From Peptococcaceae bacterium (GTDB taxonomy: Bacteria; Bacillota; DSM-521; Neomoorellales; Neomoorellaceae): 36,625 nucleotides of DNA. This document shows, piece after piece, positions 15,086-25,013 of the stretch; the first letter of the stretch is position 1, and each line of letters begins with the position of its first letter. The notes under the pieces are model-generated. The model was not told the origin of the DNA. It made no database searches and saw only the letters and a program-made list of their open reading frames with translations. The DNA lies in contig DOLC01000102.1 in assembly GCA_003509545.1 (NCBI GenBank), positions 1 through 36,625 of the forward strand, written 5' to 3'. The translations under genes and the position numbers were made by a program.

Positions 15086-15289
15086 ATGAAGATGATCGGC
15101 AAAGTTAAGTGGTTCAGCGCCCAGAAGGGGTACGGTTTCATCGAAAGAGAGGACGGCAAGGACGTGTTCGTCCACTATTCGGCCATCCAAGAAGAGGGTT
15201 TCAAGAGCCTAACGGCAGGCGAGGAAGTGGAATTTGACATCGTAGAAGGACCCCGTGGTCCCCAGGCAGCCAATGTGGTAAAACTTTAG
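15086..15289 (+). CDS. Cold-shock domain protein (CspA family)
   Basis: A 67-residue single OB-fold nucleic-acid chaperone that binds single-stranded RNA and DNA in the cytoplasm. RNP1 is KGYGFIE (residues 14-20) and RNP2 is VFVHYSAI (27-34, with the aromatic residues in place). Length and sequence fit the family exactly. ATG 15086 has AGGAGG/GGAAGG at 15067-15076. It is a monocistronic unit with its own promoter at 14989-15017 and terminator at 15297-15322. Confidence 0.95.
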   Translation: MKMIGKVKWFSAQKGYGFIEREDGKDVFVHYSAIQEEGFKSLTAGEEVEFDIVEGPRGPQAANVVKL

Positions 15290-15296
15290 GCGACAG

Positions 15297-15322
15297 GCCC
15301 CGGCTCTAGGTCGGGGCTTTTT
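15297..15322 (+). terminator. Rho-independent terminator after csp
   Basis: GCCCCG (15297-15302) pairs with CGGGGC (15312-15317), loop of 9 bases, followed by five T residues. Confidence 0.88.
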
Positions 15323-15332
15323 AGTCCTTGTG

Positions 15333-15361
15333 GCAGGAGAACGAAAAGGCGCAGGGAAATA
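15333..15361 (+). promoter_or_regulatory. Candidate sigma-H promoter of hpf
   Basis: GCAGGAGAA (15333-15341) and AGGGAAATA (15353-15361) each match the B. subtilis sigma-H elements RNAGGAWWW and RNNGAATWW at eight of nine positions, with an 11-base spacer. B. subtilis hpf (yvyD) is known to be read by sigma-H and sigma-B, which supports the call. A TATAAT at 15363-15368 is the alternative, but has no partner at proper distance. Confidence 0.4.
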
Positions 15362-15402
15362 TTATAATTAGGACAATATGCCAGGCAAGGGGTGTTCCGT
15401 CG

Positions 15403-15942
15403 GTGCGGATTATCGTTCGAGGAAAGAATTTACAGGTGACCGATGCCTTGCGCCGCTATGCGGAAAAACGGTTGAGCAAGCTGGAGAAATTTCTGGGAGA
15501 AAATGTTGAGGTTCAGGTAACCATGTCCGTGGCCAGGGACAGACATATTGTAGAAGTGACGGCCGTCCTGGACGGGTACTTACTCCGCGGTGAAGAGGCC
15601 ACCGGCGACATGTACAGTTCCATAGACCTGGTCCTGGAAAAACTGGAAAAGCAAATGGAAAAATATAAAACTAAACTGGCCCGCAGGGTAAAGAACAACA
15701 TCTTCAGGGAGTGGGCGGAGGCCAATCCGGCCCAGGAGGAGGTTAACGAGGCGGACGACGAGCCCAAAATTGTACGCACCAAGCGTTTCCCGGTAAAGCC
15801 TATGCCGGTGGAAGAGGCCATTTTACAAATGAACCTCCTGGGACACAACTTTTTTGTCTTCGCCAATGCGGAAACCGAACAGGTTAACGTCCTCTACCGT
15901 CGCAAAGACGGCAATTATGGCCTAATAGAACCAGAATTGTAA
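15403..15942 (+). CDS. hpf: Ribosome hibernation promoting factor, long form
   Basis: Binds the 30S decoding region and dimerises ribosomes into inactive 100S particles in stationary phase. From GTG 15403 the protein has 179 residues beginning MRIIVRGKNLQVTDALRRYA: N-terminal HPF/YfiA domain (about 1-100) and a C-terminal dimerisation domain (about 120-178) with the KPMPVEEAILQMNLLGHNFFVF core. Both domains are present, so it is the long form that acts alone. AAGGGGTG (15387-15394) lies 8 bases ahead; the frame is open upstream to 15328 but without family similarity. The position before secA is conserved with B. subtilis. Confidence 0.93.
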   Translation: MRIIVRGKNLQVTDALRRYAEKRLSKLEKFLGENVEVQVTMSVARDRHIVEVTAVLDGYLLRGEEATGDMYSSIDLVLEKLEKQMEKYKTKLARRVKNNIFREWAEANPAQEEVNEADDEPKIVRTKRFPVKPMPVEEAILQMNLLGHNFFVFANAETEQVNVLYRRKDGNYGLIEPEL

Positions 15943-15959
15943 AGTAAAGTAAAGTAAAG
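15940..15959 (+). repeat. Short tandem repeat TAAAG x4
   Basis: Four TAAAG units run across the hpf stop codon, giving stop codons in more than one frame. A microsatellite-like run; no function is evident. Confidence 0.6.
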
Positions 15960-15979
15960 CAGCTTTTTGGTTAAGCGAG

Positions 15980-16018
15980 GAGAAACCGGCACCGTTACGG
16001 CCGGTTTCTCTATTTTTT
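15980..16018 (+). terminator. Strong rho-independent terminator after hpf
   Basis: An 11-bp perfect stem GAGAAACCGGC (15980-15990) with GCCGGTTTCTC (16000-16010), 9-base loop, then TATTTTTT. Confidence 0.93.
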
Positions 16019-16114
16019 GTGGGTGTTCCTTGGGCCGGAAGGGAAATATCCCTGGAAGGCGAATTAGTACTAGGGATTCTTCCAAAATACATCCGAAAAG
16101 GGTGAGCAGCCGAA

Positions 16115-16822
16115 TTGACAGACAAAAAAAGCAAAGATGCAGTGGACGCGGCAGAGTACGAACGAGTCATATGTCAAGTAAAGGGTGTCCTTTCGGCTCG
16201 CCTGGTAACCGGCCCGGAGGGCTCGATAGAAGAAATCCACGTCCTGGCTTCGCCTGAGCGCAACCCCAAACAGGTGGTGCGGGATATTGAGACGGCCGTC
16301 CTGGTCCAACTGGGTACCCCCCTTGATCATAAAAAGATCAGCGTGGCACAGCTGGAAGAGCAAGGGGAACGTTGGCCGGAGGTCCTCAAGGAACCGACCG
16401 GCCCCTATGTGGTGGCCTGGGGGCGCTTAAGGTTGCATAGTTTAGACTTTTCTTTGCAAGGTTTACAGGCCCGAGTGAAGATAGAGCTGGAGATAGAAAA
16501 GGGAGGAGAAGTCCGGCTTTACGAAGGCCATGCTTCGGGAGCCAACTGGCCGGGCCGTGCATCCTTTCTGGCGGCCCATGCTGCTTTGGAAGCGGTGGGG
16601 AAATACCTGGGGCAGGACCATGCTTTAATTTTGGAAGATCTGTGTCGGTTGGAGGCGGCCGGTTCCCAGGCCATACTGGTGGTTGTCGGCCTAATGAGTA
16701 CCGCCTTCCGGGAACGCCTGGCCGGGGTGGCTTTTCTCGACGAGGCCCCGGACGAGCTGCAAGCCACGGCCAAGGCGATTTTTCGGGCCCTGGCGTGCCG
16801 TTTCTGCTTGTACAAGAGCTGA
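16115..16822 (+). CDS. Conserved protein of unknown function
   Basis: A 235-residue soluble protein with no signal peptide or membrane helix. The N-terminal third has a pattern I associate with conserved proteins of thermophilic Firmicutes: YERVICQVKGVLSARLV, then EIHVLASPERNPKQVVRDIE and a LDHKKISVAQLE segment, resembling a small ferredoxin-like alpha/beta domain (about residues 15-85). The remainder (about 95-235) has alternating beta strands and a helical end with ACRFCLYKS. No catalytic motif stands out. Start TTG 16115 follows AAGGGTGAG (from about 16098). It ends 22 bases before the secA promoter. A role linked to hibernation or secretion would be guesswork from position. Confidence 0.7.
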   Translation: MTDKKSKDAVDAAEYERVICQVKGVLSARLVTGPEGSIEEIHVLASPERNPKQVVRDIETAVLVQLGTPLDHKKISVAQLEEQGERWPEVLKEPTGPYVVAWGRLRLHSLDFSLQGLQARVKIELEIEKGGEVRLYEGHASGANWPGRASFLAAHAALEAVGKYLGQDHALILEDLCRLEAAGSQAILVVVGLMSTAFRERLAGVAFLDEAPDELQATAKAIFRALACRFCLYKS

Positions 16823-16844
16823 TTTGCGTGGCCGGGGGGTGCGA

Positions 16845-16873
16845 TTGCGCTTCCGGTACCGTCGTGCTAAAAT
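16845..16873 (+). promoter_or_regulatory. Probable sigma-A promoter of secA
   Basis: TTGCGC (16845-16850) and TAAAAT (16868-16873) are separated by 17 bases, giving transcription from about 16880 and a secA leader of roughly 68 bases. Confidence 0.6.
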
Positions 16874-16887
16874 AGGAGGGGAAAGCA

Positions 16888-16932
16888 GTGGGGGTTGCCG
16901 AGGGGGGTATTACATCCCCCTCGACTTATTAG
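16888..16932 (+). other. Possible 14-codon leader ORF before secA
   Basis: GTG 16888 opens MGVAEGGITSPSTY, ending TAG at 16930-16932, which overlaps the start of the secA ribosome binding site. AGGAGGGG (16874-16881) is ideally spaced, but the promoter at 16845-16873 would begin the RNA inside that site, so translation is certain only on read-through transcripts. Unlike SecM, it is too short for a known arrest peptide. Confidence 0.3.
16899..16923 (+). promoter_or_regulatory. Stem-loop in the secA leader
   Basis: CGAGGGGG (16899-16906) pairs perfectly with CCCCCTCG (16916-16923) over a 9-base loop. The C-run could instead pair with the G-run of the secA ribosome binding site (16932-16938), so two exclusive foldings are possible. 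No U-run follows the stem. Confidence 0.55.
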
Positions 16933-16947
16933 GGGGGGATATTTCCC

Positions 16948-19623
<2,676 letters not shown>

Positions 19624-19675
19624 GGAACCGAAGGTTCGAGGGGCGACCAAGATTTAAGGAAAGGGTGGTAAAGCA

Positions 19676-20783
19676 GTGCTGGAGGATTTAAAACCCCGTT
19701 TTGAGAGCCTGGGGGAACGTTTAGAAGAATTGAGGGTTTCTCTTTGACCTGGCCGCGGCTCAAGAAGAGATACGGCGCCTGGAGGAAGAAATGGCCAGCC
19801 CGGCCTTTTGGGAGGACCGCGAGCGGGCCGAAGGGGTGACCAGGCGAGTTACGGCGTTGCGGGAGAAGGTCGACCAGGTGGAGAACCTGGCCGCCAAACT
19901 GGCACAGATCCAGGAACTCTGGGAGCTGGCCCTGGCCGAGAGGGACGATTCCCTGGAAGAAGAAATAAGCAAAGAACTGGCCGAGCTGGAAGGCCGGGTG
20001 GAGGAAGTGGCCGCAGAGACCCTGCTTTCCGGCCCGTACGACCGCCATAATGCCATCCTATCCCTGCACCCGGGGGCTGGGGGAACGGAATCCCAGGATT
20101 GGGCGGCCATGCTCCTCCGGATGTATACCCGGTGGGCCGAGGAACAGGGTTTTGAGGTGGAACTCCTCGATTACCTCGAGGGCGAAGAGGCGGGTATTAA
20201 GAGCGCCACCCTCTTGATAAAGGGGCAGAATGCCTACGGCTACCTTAAAGCGGAAAGGGGGATCCACCGCCTGGTCCGCATCTCTCCCTTCGATGCTGCC
20301 GGCCGGAGGCACACTTCCTTCGCCTCCGTGGATGTGGTCCCGGAGGTAGAGTTTGAGGATGACATCGAGATAAAACCGGAAGAGCTCAAGATAGATACCT
20401 TTCGTTCCCAGGGGGCCGGGGGACAGTATGTAAACAAGACGGACTCCGCCGTGCGGATTACCCACCTGCCCACGGGGATTGTAGTTACGTGTCAGAACGA
20501 GCGTTCCCAACATGCCAATCGCCTGGCGGCCATGAAAATCCTCAAGGCCAAGCTGCTGGAAAGGAAAATGAAGAAACAGGAGGAAGAGCTGGCCCGCCTC
20601 CGGGGCGAGCAAAGGGAAATAGCCTGGGGCAACCAGATCCGCTCTTACGTGTTCCACCCCTACAGTCTGGTAAAGGATCACCGCACAGGGGTGGAGGTGG
20701 GAAACGTTCAGGCCGTTATGGACGGGTGGCTGGATCCCTTTATCCAGGCCTACCTGAGGAAATATGCGGGCCAAAGGGATTAG
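19676..20783 (+). CDS. prfB: Peptide chain release factor 2 (programmed +1 frameshift)
   Basis: Recognises UGA and UAA and releases the nascent chain. The first 23 codons run from GTG 19676 to CTT 19742-19744, then UGA (19745-19747); a +1 slip at CTTTGAC continues with GAC at 19746 through 20783, giving 368 residues. An upstream GAGGG (19732-19736) could act as the internal Shine-Dalgarno stimulator, though its distance to CTT is slightly longer than in E. coli. The codon-recognition tripeptide SPF occurs in RISPFDAAG, and the catalytic GGQ in GAGGQYVNK. Autoregulation through RF2 level is therefore expected. Annotators who do not allow the slip would start inside at 19791 and lose the N-terminal domain. 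Confidence 0.96.
19733..19748 (+). promoter_or_regulatory. RF2 programmed frameshift signal
   Basis: AGGG (19733-19736), a short spacer, then CTTTGAC with an in-frame UGA. This is the conserved recoding site by which RF2 senses its own scarcity. Confidence 0.93.
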
Positions 20784-20812
20784 GAGTCGGCAAAAAAGAC
20801 CGGCTCCTTTTT
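20783..20812 (+). terminator. Rho-independent terminator after prfB
   Basis: GGAGTCGG (20783-20790) pairs with CCGGCTCC (20800-20807), with one G-T pair and an A-rich loop, followed by five T residues. The stem starts within the prfB stop codon. Confidence 0.88.
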
Positions 20813-20820
20813 AGTCCCTT

Positions 20821-20925
20821 CCTGCCTCAGTTGCCGGCCGTTGGTTTCCGACGGCCTCTGGCCTTTCTTAGGCTCTTTGCGGGGCTTAAGTCCAGCTGTC
20901 GCGAAGGCCTGTTTTCTCGCTCTAA
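20821..20925. repeat. Dispersed repeat, copy B (partial, right half)
   Basis: CCTGCCTCAGTTGCCGGCCG at the left end is identical to copy A near 95-114, and the match continues more weakly to TCGCGAAGGCCTGTTTTCTCGC (A: near 172-193). The left third of the element is missing; the boundary falls at the prfB terminator. The internal hairpin persists, with CTGG...TTAGGC opposing GGCTTAAGTCCAG, although individual bases differ from copy A. Confidence 0.65.
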
Positions 20926-20929
20926 TGAC

Positions 20930-20958
20930 TTGACAGCTTCCCTGTTATGGATTAATAT
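20930..20958 (+). promoter_or_regulatory. Sigma-A promoter of the radical-SAM operon
   Basis: Perfect TTGACA (20930-20935), 17-base spacer, TAATAT (20953-20958). It starts directly after repeat copy B. The leader to GTG 21054 is about 90 bases. Confidence 0.75.
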
Positions 20959-20968
20959 GGAATTAGCA

Positions 20969-21018
20969 TTTTTGGGTTTTTTGGGGAATATTTTATTCGC
21001 TTTTTGGGTATTTTGGGA
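20969..21018 (+). repeat. T/G-rich direct repeat in the radical-SAM leader
   Basis: TTTTTGGGTTTTTTGGGG (20969-20986) recurs as TTTTTGGGTATTTTGGGA (21001-21018), 16 of 18 identical, spaced 32 bases. The four G-tracts lie in the transcribed leader. It may bind a regulator or form RNA structure. Confidence 0.6.
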
Positions 21019-21053
21019 TCGAGATTCCATGCTGTAGGAAGGGGAGAATAGCC

Positions 21054-22445
21054 GTGAATCTGCCCAGCAACTGGGAGGGGGCCAAAAGGCTGGTTACCGA
21101 AAAGGCCCTCCAGGAAGCCTTCAGGTATATCGAACGCCATCCGGAAGAAAACTTTCCCCGGCTCCTGAACATCGCTCGCCTCATAGCCCGGAAGAAGGAG
21201 CACAAGGAGCAGATCGACCGGCTTCTGCAGGCCTACCGGGAAAACGAGGCCATCCGTACTTATGTCAACAGGCTCTTTACCGAGCTGCATCCCAATGTCA
21301 AGAGGCGCATGGTCTACAACTGGTTTGTGAACGCCATGCTCCTCGGCATTCCCCGTCAGCAGCAGGTAGAGGAGGAAACAGGGATCCACATCCCCAATTT
21401 CTTCCTGGTGGATCCCACGAGCGCCTGCAACCTGCGCTGTTACGGGTGCTGGGCCGGCAAGTACAGCCAGCATGATACCCTGGACCTGCCCCTGATGGAC
21501 CGCCTCTGCCGGGAGGCCAAGGAGGTGGGCATTTACTGGCTGGCCATGTCGGGCGGGGAACCCTTCCTGTGGCCCCACCTCTTCGAGCTGGCCGAACGCC
21601 ACCCGGATATGGCCTTTATGATTTACACCAACGGGACCCTCATCGACGACCGGGTAGCCGACCGGATTGTAGAAGTCGGAAACATCTCCCCTGCCATAAG
21701 CATGGAAGGATGGCGGGAACGGACCGACGGCCGCCGCGGCCGGGGGGTCTTCGACCGGATTGTGGCCGCCATGGACCGGCTCCGGGAGAGGGGGGCGGTC
21801 TTCGGCGTATCCATCACCATAACGAGGCAAAACGTAGAAGAGATCACGAGCGACGAGTTCATCGACTTCTTGATAGACAGGGGTGTGGCCTACGGCTGGA
21901 CCTTCCACTATATACCCATAGGGAGGGACCCAGATCTTTCCCTGGTAATCACCCCCGAGCAGCGGGCGTATCTGGCGGAGCGCATTCCCTACATTCGCAC
22001 CCACAAGCCCATCCAGATCGCCGACTTCTGGAACGACGGGGAGTTGACCCTGGGCTGCATCGCCGGCGGCCGGCGTTATTTCCACATTACCGCTAGCGGA
22101 GCGGTGGAACCCTGCGCCTTTGTCCACTTTGCCGTGGACAATATCAAGGAAAAGAGCCTGAAGGAAATCCTGGCCTCTCCCCTGTTTAAGGCTTACCAGA
22201 AACGCCAACCCTTCAGCGACAACCTGCTGCGGCCGTGCCCCATCATCGACGTGCCTGGGGCTTTGCGCCAGATTGTGGCGGAGACGGGGGCCCAACCCAC
22301 CCACGAGGGCGCGGAAACTGTCTTAAGGGGCAGCATAGCCTCTTTCCTGGATGCCCACTCGGCCAGGTGGGCCCAGGTGGCCGACGGCCTCTGGAGGCAA
22401 AGGCATCCCGAATTAGGGCGCAAAGAATTGACAGCCGGCAAATAA
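21054..22445 (+). CDS. Radical SAM protein with SPASM-like C-terminal cysteines
   Basis: A 463-residue radical S-adenosylmethionine enzyme of unknown substrate. The first 110 residues are helical and not part of the core. DPTSACNLRCYGCWAGK supplies the CxxxCxxC cluster motif (C125, C129, C132), followed by the SAM-binding SGGEP (166-170). Later cysteines C335 (LGCIAGG), C354 (EPCAF) and C395 (RPCPIID) with the segment ASGAVEPCAF resemble a SPASM or twitch extension that often binds an auxiliary cluster, as in peptide- or protein-modifying members. No precursor peptide is seen nearby. GTG 21054 has AGGAAGGGGAG at 21036-21046. The following regulator gene is 60 bases downstream, so the two likely work together. 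Confidence 0.85.
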   Translation: MNLPSNWEGAKRLVTEKALQEAFRYIERHPEENFPRLLNIARLIARKKEHKEQIDRLLQAYRENEAIRTYVNRLFTELHPNVKRRMVYNWFVNAMLLGIPRQQQVEEETGIHIPNFFLVDPTSACNLRCYGCWAGKYSQHDTLDLPLMDRLCREAKEVGIYWLAMSGGEPFLWPHLFELAERHPDMAFMIYTNGTLIDDRVADRIVEVGNISPAISMEGWRERTDGRRGRGVFDRIVAAMDRLRERGAVFGVSITITRQNVEEITSDEFIDFLIDRGVAYGWTFHYIPIGRDPDLSLVITPEQRAYLAERIPYIRTHKPIQIADFWNDGELTLGCIAGGRRYFHITASGAVEPCAFVHFAVDNIKEKSLKEILASPLFKAYQKRQPFSDNLLRPCPIIDVPGALRQIVAETGAQPTHEGAETVLRGSIASFLDAHSARWAQVADGLWRQRHPELGRKELTAGK

Positions 22446-22454
22446 GAATGCTAT

Positions 22455-22492
22455 CCTGGTCGAGGAAGAGTAGAGTTTTACCTCGTCAGGGG
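22455..22492 (+). other. Imperfect hairpin between the radical-SAM and regulator genes
   Basis: CCTG-CGAGG near 22456-22466 can pair with CCTCG-CAGG near 22482-22491. No T-run follows, so it is likely an RNA processing or translation element, or an operator, rather than a terminator. Confidence 0.35.
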
Positions 22493-22505
22493 AGAGGACA
22501 CCATC

Positions 22506-23198
22506 ATGATCACCCGGCGGCGACTGGAGTTCCTGAACCGGATAAAGAAGCTCTACCAGGAAACCCTGGCTCCCGTCCACTATGCCACCGTGGCGGAGAA
22601 CCTACGTGTCAGCAAGTGGACGGCCTACGACCTGCTCCGCGAGCTGGAGAAGGAGGGTTTCCTGGAGCGGGAGTACGTGGTGGGCAGCGGCGAAAAGCTG
22701 CGGGGTCGCTCCATGATCATGTTTGTGCCTACGGAAAAGGCCTACAAGGTGACCGAGGGAGAGATCGGTGGGGCAGATACCCCCTGCGGCGAGTGGCATG
22801 AAGTAAAGGAGCGGCTCCTCAATATTTTCAGGAGCTGGTCGCCCCGGGATGGAAAAGGGGCGCTTCCGGAGCTTATCCCGGAGCTCCAGGGCAAGGAACA
22901 CCGCCTGATCGCAGGGGCGTACACCCTGACCGTGCTGCTCATCTACCTTAAGTCCCTGGGAGAGAAGGGGTTGGCCTATATTCGGGCCGCCCTGGAGAAG
23001 GTAGCCCGGCCCGAATGGGGCCTGGCCCTGGTTACCGGAACCGTCCTGGGCATGGCGGCCAAAGACCCGCCCCATGTTCCTTTTCTCGGCCAGGTAACGC
23101 GGTATATACAGCATCTCCAGGAGGAAATGGAAAACTTTACCCAGCGGGAAAAGAAGCTCTTAGCAGACTTTATACGGGAGGCCTTAAAGCAGGGTTAA
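22506..23198 (+). CDS. Winged-helix transcriptional regulator
   Basis: A 230-residue protein with an N-terminal winged helix-turn-helix (about residues 5-75: HYATVAENLRVSKWTAYDLLRELEKEGFLEREY) followed by a wing GSGEKLRGRSMIMFVPT and a helical C-terminal domain of about 130 residues with no recognised ligand motif. The wing segment suggests DNA binding similar to PadR/MarR/IclR-like folds but no named family is certain. ATG 22506 follows GGGGAGAGG in the preceding 20 bases. Position after the radical-SAM gene suggests it controls that gene or senses its product; the leader repeats at 20969-21018 are candidate targets. The unit ends at the terminator at 23213-23241. Confidence 0.7.
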   Translation: MITRRRLEFLNRIKKLYQETLAPVHYATVAENLRVSKWTAYDLLRELEKEGFLEREYVVGSGEKLRGRSMIMFVPTEKAYKVTEGEIGGADTPCGEWHEVKERLLNIFRSWSPRDGKGALPELIPELQGKEHRLIAGAYTLTVLLIYLKSLGEKGLAYIRAALEKVARPEWGLALVTGTVLGMAAKDPPHVPFLGQVTRYIQHLQEEMENFTQREKKLLADFIREALKQG

Positions 23199-23212
23199 AG
23201 GGCGAATTGCAC

Positions 23213-23241
23213 GGCCTGGGAAGTCTACCCCAGGCCCTTTT
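23213..23241 (+). terminator. Rho-independent terminator after the regulator gene
   Basis: GGCCTGGG (23213-23220) pairs with CCCAGGCC (23229-23236), followed by CTTTTGTT. Confidence 0.87.
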
Positions 23242-23326
23242 GTTGGGTTTCCGGAAGGGGGGTGGCAGCCGGTGATTACAAAGCCGGAGTGCACCGCAAA
23301 CTAAATAGGCAGGAGTTTGACGTCCC

Positions 23327-24181
23327 ATGTCGAAAAAATTGGAACGGGAAATACGTTCATACATAGGGATAACGGTAGGCTGTTTGCTGACGGGGTTGGG
23401 CCTCGTCCTTTTTTTGGTGCCCAACAAAATAGCCGCCGGCGGGGTTAGCGGCCTGGCCACGGTGATCTATCATATTACCGGCATCCCCGTAGGCCTGACC
23501 ATGCTGGTCCTCAACGTACCCCTTTTTATAGCCGGGCTCAAAGTTCTGGGCTTGCGTTTCGGAGTCAAAACCCTTTACGGTACCCTTGCCCTTTCCCTCC
23601 TTACCGACGCTTTAAGCCTCGTGTTGCGGCCGGCTACCTTTGACCCTCTTTTGGCCGCCATTTACGGCGGTATCCTGACCGGGGTAGGGTTGGGGGTTGT
23701 TTTTCGCTCCGGGGGCAGCACCGGGGGAACCGATCTGGCGGCCCTGCTTTTCCGGCAGTTTACCTCCTTGAGCGCCGGGATGGGCCTGCTGGTGGTGGAC
23801 GCCCTGGTGATCACCCTGGCGGGAATCGTATTCGGCATGGAACTCGCCCTTTATGCCCTCCTGGCCCTTTTTCTCACCAGCCGGGCCATCGATACCGTGC
23901 AGGAAGGTGGTGGATTCGCCAAGGCAGCCGTCATTATTTCGGATCACAGTGAGGAAATCGCCCGCCGCATTTTGACCGATCTGGATCGGGGAGCCACCGG
24001 GATTTACGGACGGGGAGTCTATACCAACCGGGAGCGTGAACTGCTTCTGGTAGTCGTCCAGCGATCCGAAGTGACCAGGCTGAAGGACCTGGTGGCCGAA
24101 GTGGACCCACGGGCCTTTGTAATCGTAAGCAACGTACATGAAGTCTTAGGGGAAGGCTTTCGCGAATGGAGGGACATTTGA
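23327..24181 (+). CDS. YitT/YvjA-family membrane protein with DUF2179 domain
   Basis: A 284-residue protein with five to six membrane helices (about residues 10-185) and a C-terminal ferredoxin-like DUF2179 domain (about 200-280). NKIAAGGVSGLATVIYHITGIPVG and GVGLGVVFRSGGSTGGTD are the family signatures. B. subtilis YvjA, a member, sits in the same prfB-ftsE neighbourhood, so this is probably its positional orthologue. Transport of an unknown small solute is suspected for the family. The TGA (24179-24181) is 1 base before the transketolase start, so expression is coupled. ATG 23327 has GCAGGAG at about 23309-23315. Confidence 0.85.
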   Translation: MSKKLEREIRSYIGITVGCLLTGLGLVLFLVPNKIAAGGVSGLATVIYHITGIPVGLTMLVLNVPLFIAGLKVLGLRFGVKTLYGTLALSLLTDALSLVLRPATFDPLLAAIYGGILTGVGLGVVFRSGGSTGGTDLAALLFRQFTSLSAGMGLLVVDALVITLAGIVFGMELALYALLALFLTSRAIDTVQEGGGFAKAAVIISDHSEEIARRILTDLDRGATGIYGRGVYTNRERELLLVVVQRSEVTRLKDLVAEVDPRAFVIVSNVHEVLGEGFREWRDI

Positions 24182-24182
24182 A

Positions 24183-25013
24183 TTGCACTGGCTGCAGGAT
24201 CTAGAAGAAAAAGCCCGCCTCATCCGCAGGGACATTGTTACCATGATAGGGGCGGCCGGCTCGGGCCATCCCGGCGGCTCCCTGTCGGCGGTGGAAATCG
24301 TGACCGCCCTTTACTTCCACATCATGCGGCTGGATCCCCAGAACCCCGACTGGCCGGACCGGGACCGCTTCATCCTTTCCAAGGGCCATGCGGCCCCCCT
24401 CCTCTATGCAGCCCTCGCCCACAGGGGCTATTTCCGCCGGGAGGAGCTCCTCACCTTAAGGAAGCTGGGCAGCCGGCTGCAGGGGCATCCCGACCGCAAG
24501 TCCCTGCCGGGGGTGGAAATGTCCACCGGCTCCCTGGGCCAGGGTTTGTCTGTAGCCAACGGCATAGCCCTGGCGGGCCGCTTGGACGGGCGGCCGTACC
24601 GGGTTTATGTGTTGTTAGGGGATGGGGAGCTGGAGGAGGGCATGGTCTGGGAAGCGGCCATGGCCGCCGCCCACTACAAGCTGGACCGGGTTACGGCCTT
24701 CATCGACCATAACGGGCTCCAAATCGACGGTCCCATAAGGGAAGTTTTGTCCCCGGAACCCATTGCCGCCAAGTTCCGGGCCTTCGGGTGGGAGGTTTTA
24801 ACCATTGACGGCCACGATTTCGGGCAGATAATCGGGGCCGTGGAAGAGGCCAAGAAGATCAAAGGGCGGCCAACGGCCATTGTGGCCGAAACCGTGAAGG
24901 GTAAAGGAGTGGGCTTCATGGAGCACCAGGTGGGGTGGCACGGCGTGGCTCCCAAGCCGGAGGAAGTCGAACGGGCCCTTGAGGAACTAGAAGGAGGGAA
25001 GGGACGTGGCTAA
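24183..25013 (+). CDS. Transketolase, N-terminal (TPP-binding) subunit
   Basis: First half of a split, two-gene transketolase, which moves two-carbon units between sugar phosphates in the pentose phosphate pathway. The 276 residues contain GSGHPGGSLSAVEIVTALYF, a KGHAAPLLYAALA segment with the conserved His, and the thiamine diphosphate motif GDGELEEGMVWEAA ending with HNGLQIDG. TTG 24183 has GGAGGG about 9 bases upstream in the yitT 3' end. It overlaps the second subunit gene by 8 bases. Split transketolases are common in Clostridia and archaea. In a Moorella-like anaerobe it would serve ribose and erythrose synthesis, since no full oxidative branch is needed. Confidence 0.93.
   Translation: MHWLQDLEEKARLIRRDIVTMIGAAGSGHPGGSLSAVEIVTALYFHIMRLDPQNPDWPDRDRFILSKGHAAPLLYAALAHRGYFRREELLTLRKLGSRLQGHPDRKSLPGVEMSTGSLGQGLSVANGIALAGRLDGRPYRVYVLLGDGELEEGMVWEAAMAAAHYKLDRVTAFIDHNGLQIDGPIREVLSPEPIAAKFRAFGWEVLTIDGHDFGQIIGAVEEAKKIKGRPTAIVAETVKGKGVGFMEHQVGWHGVAPKPEEVERALEELEGGKGRG

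Noticed and set aside
20952..22304. A 450-codon minus-strand frame opposite the radical-SAM gene
   Set aside because: Opposes a gene with clear cluster and SAM motifs; the antisense sequence has no recognisable domain.
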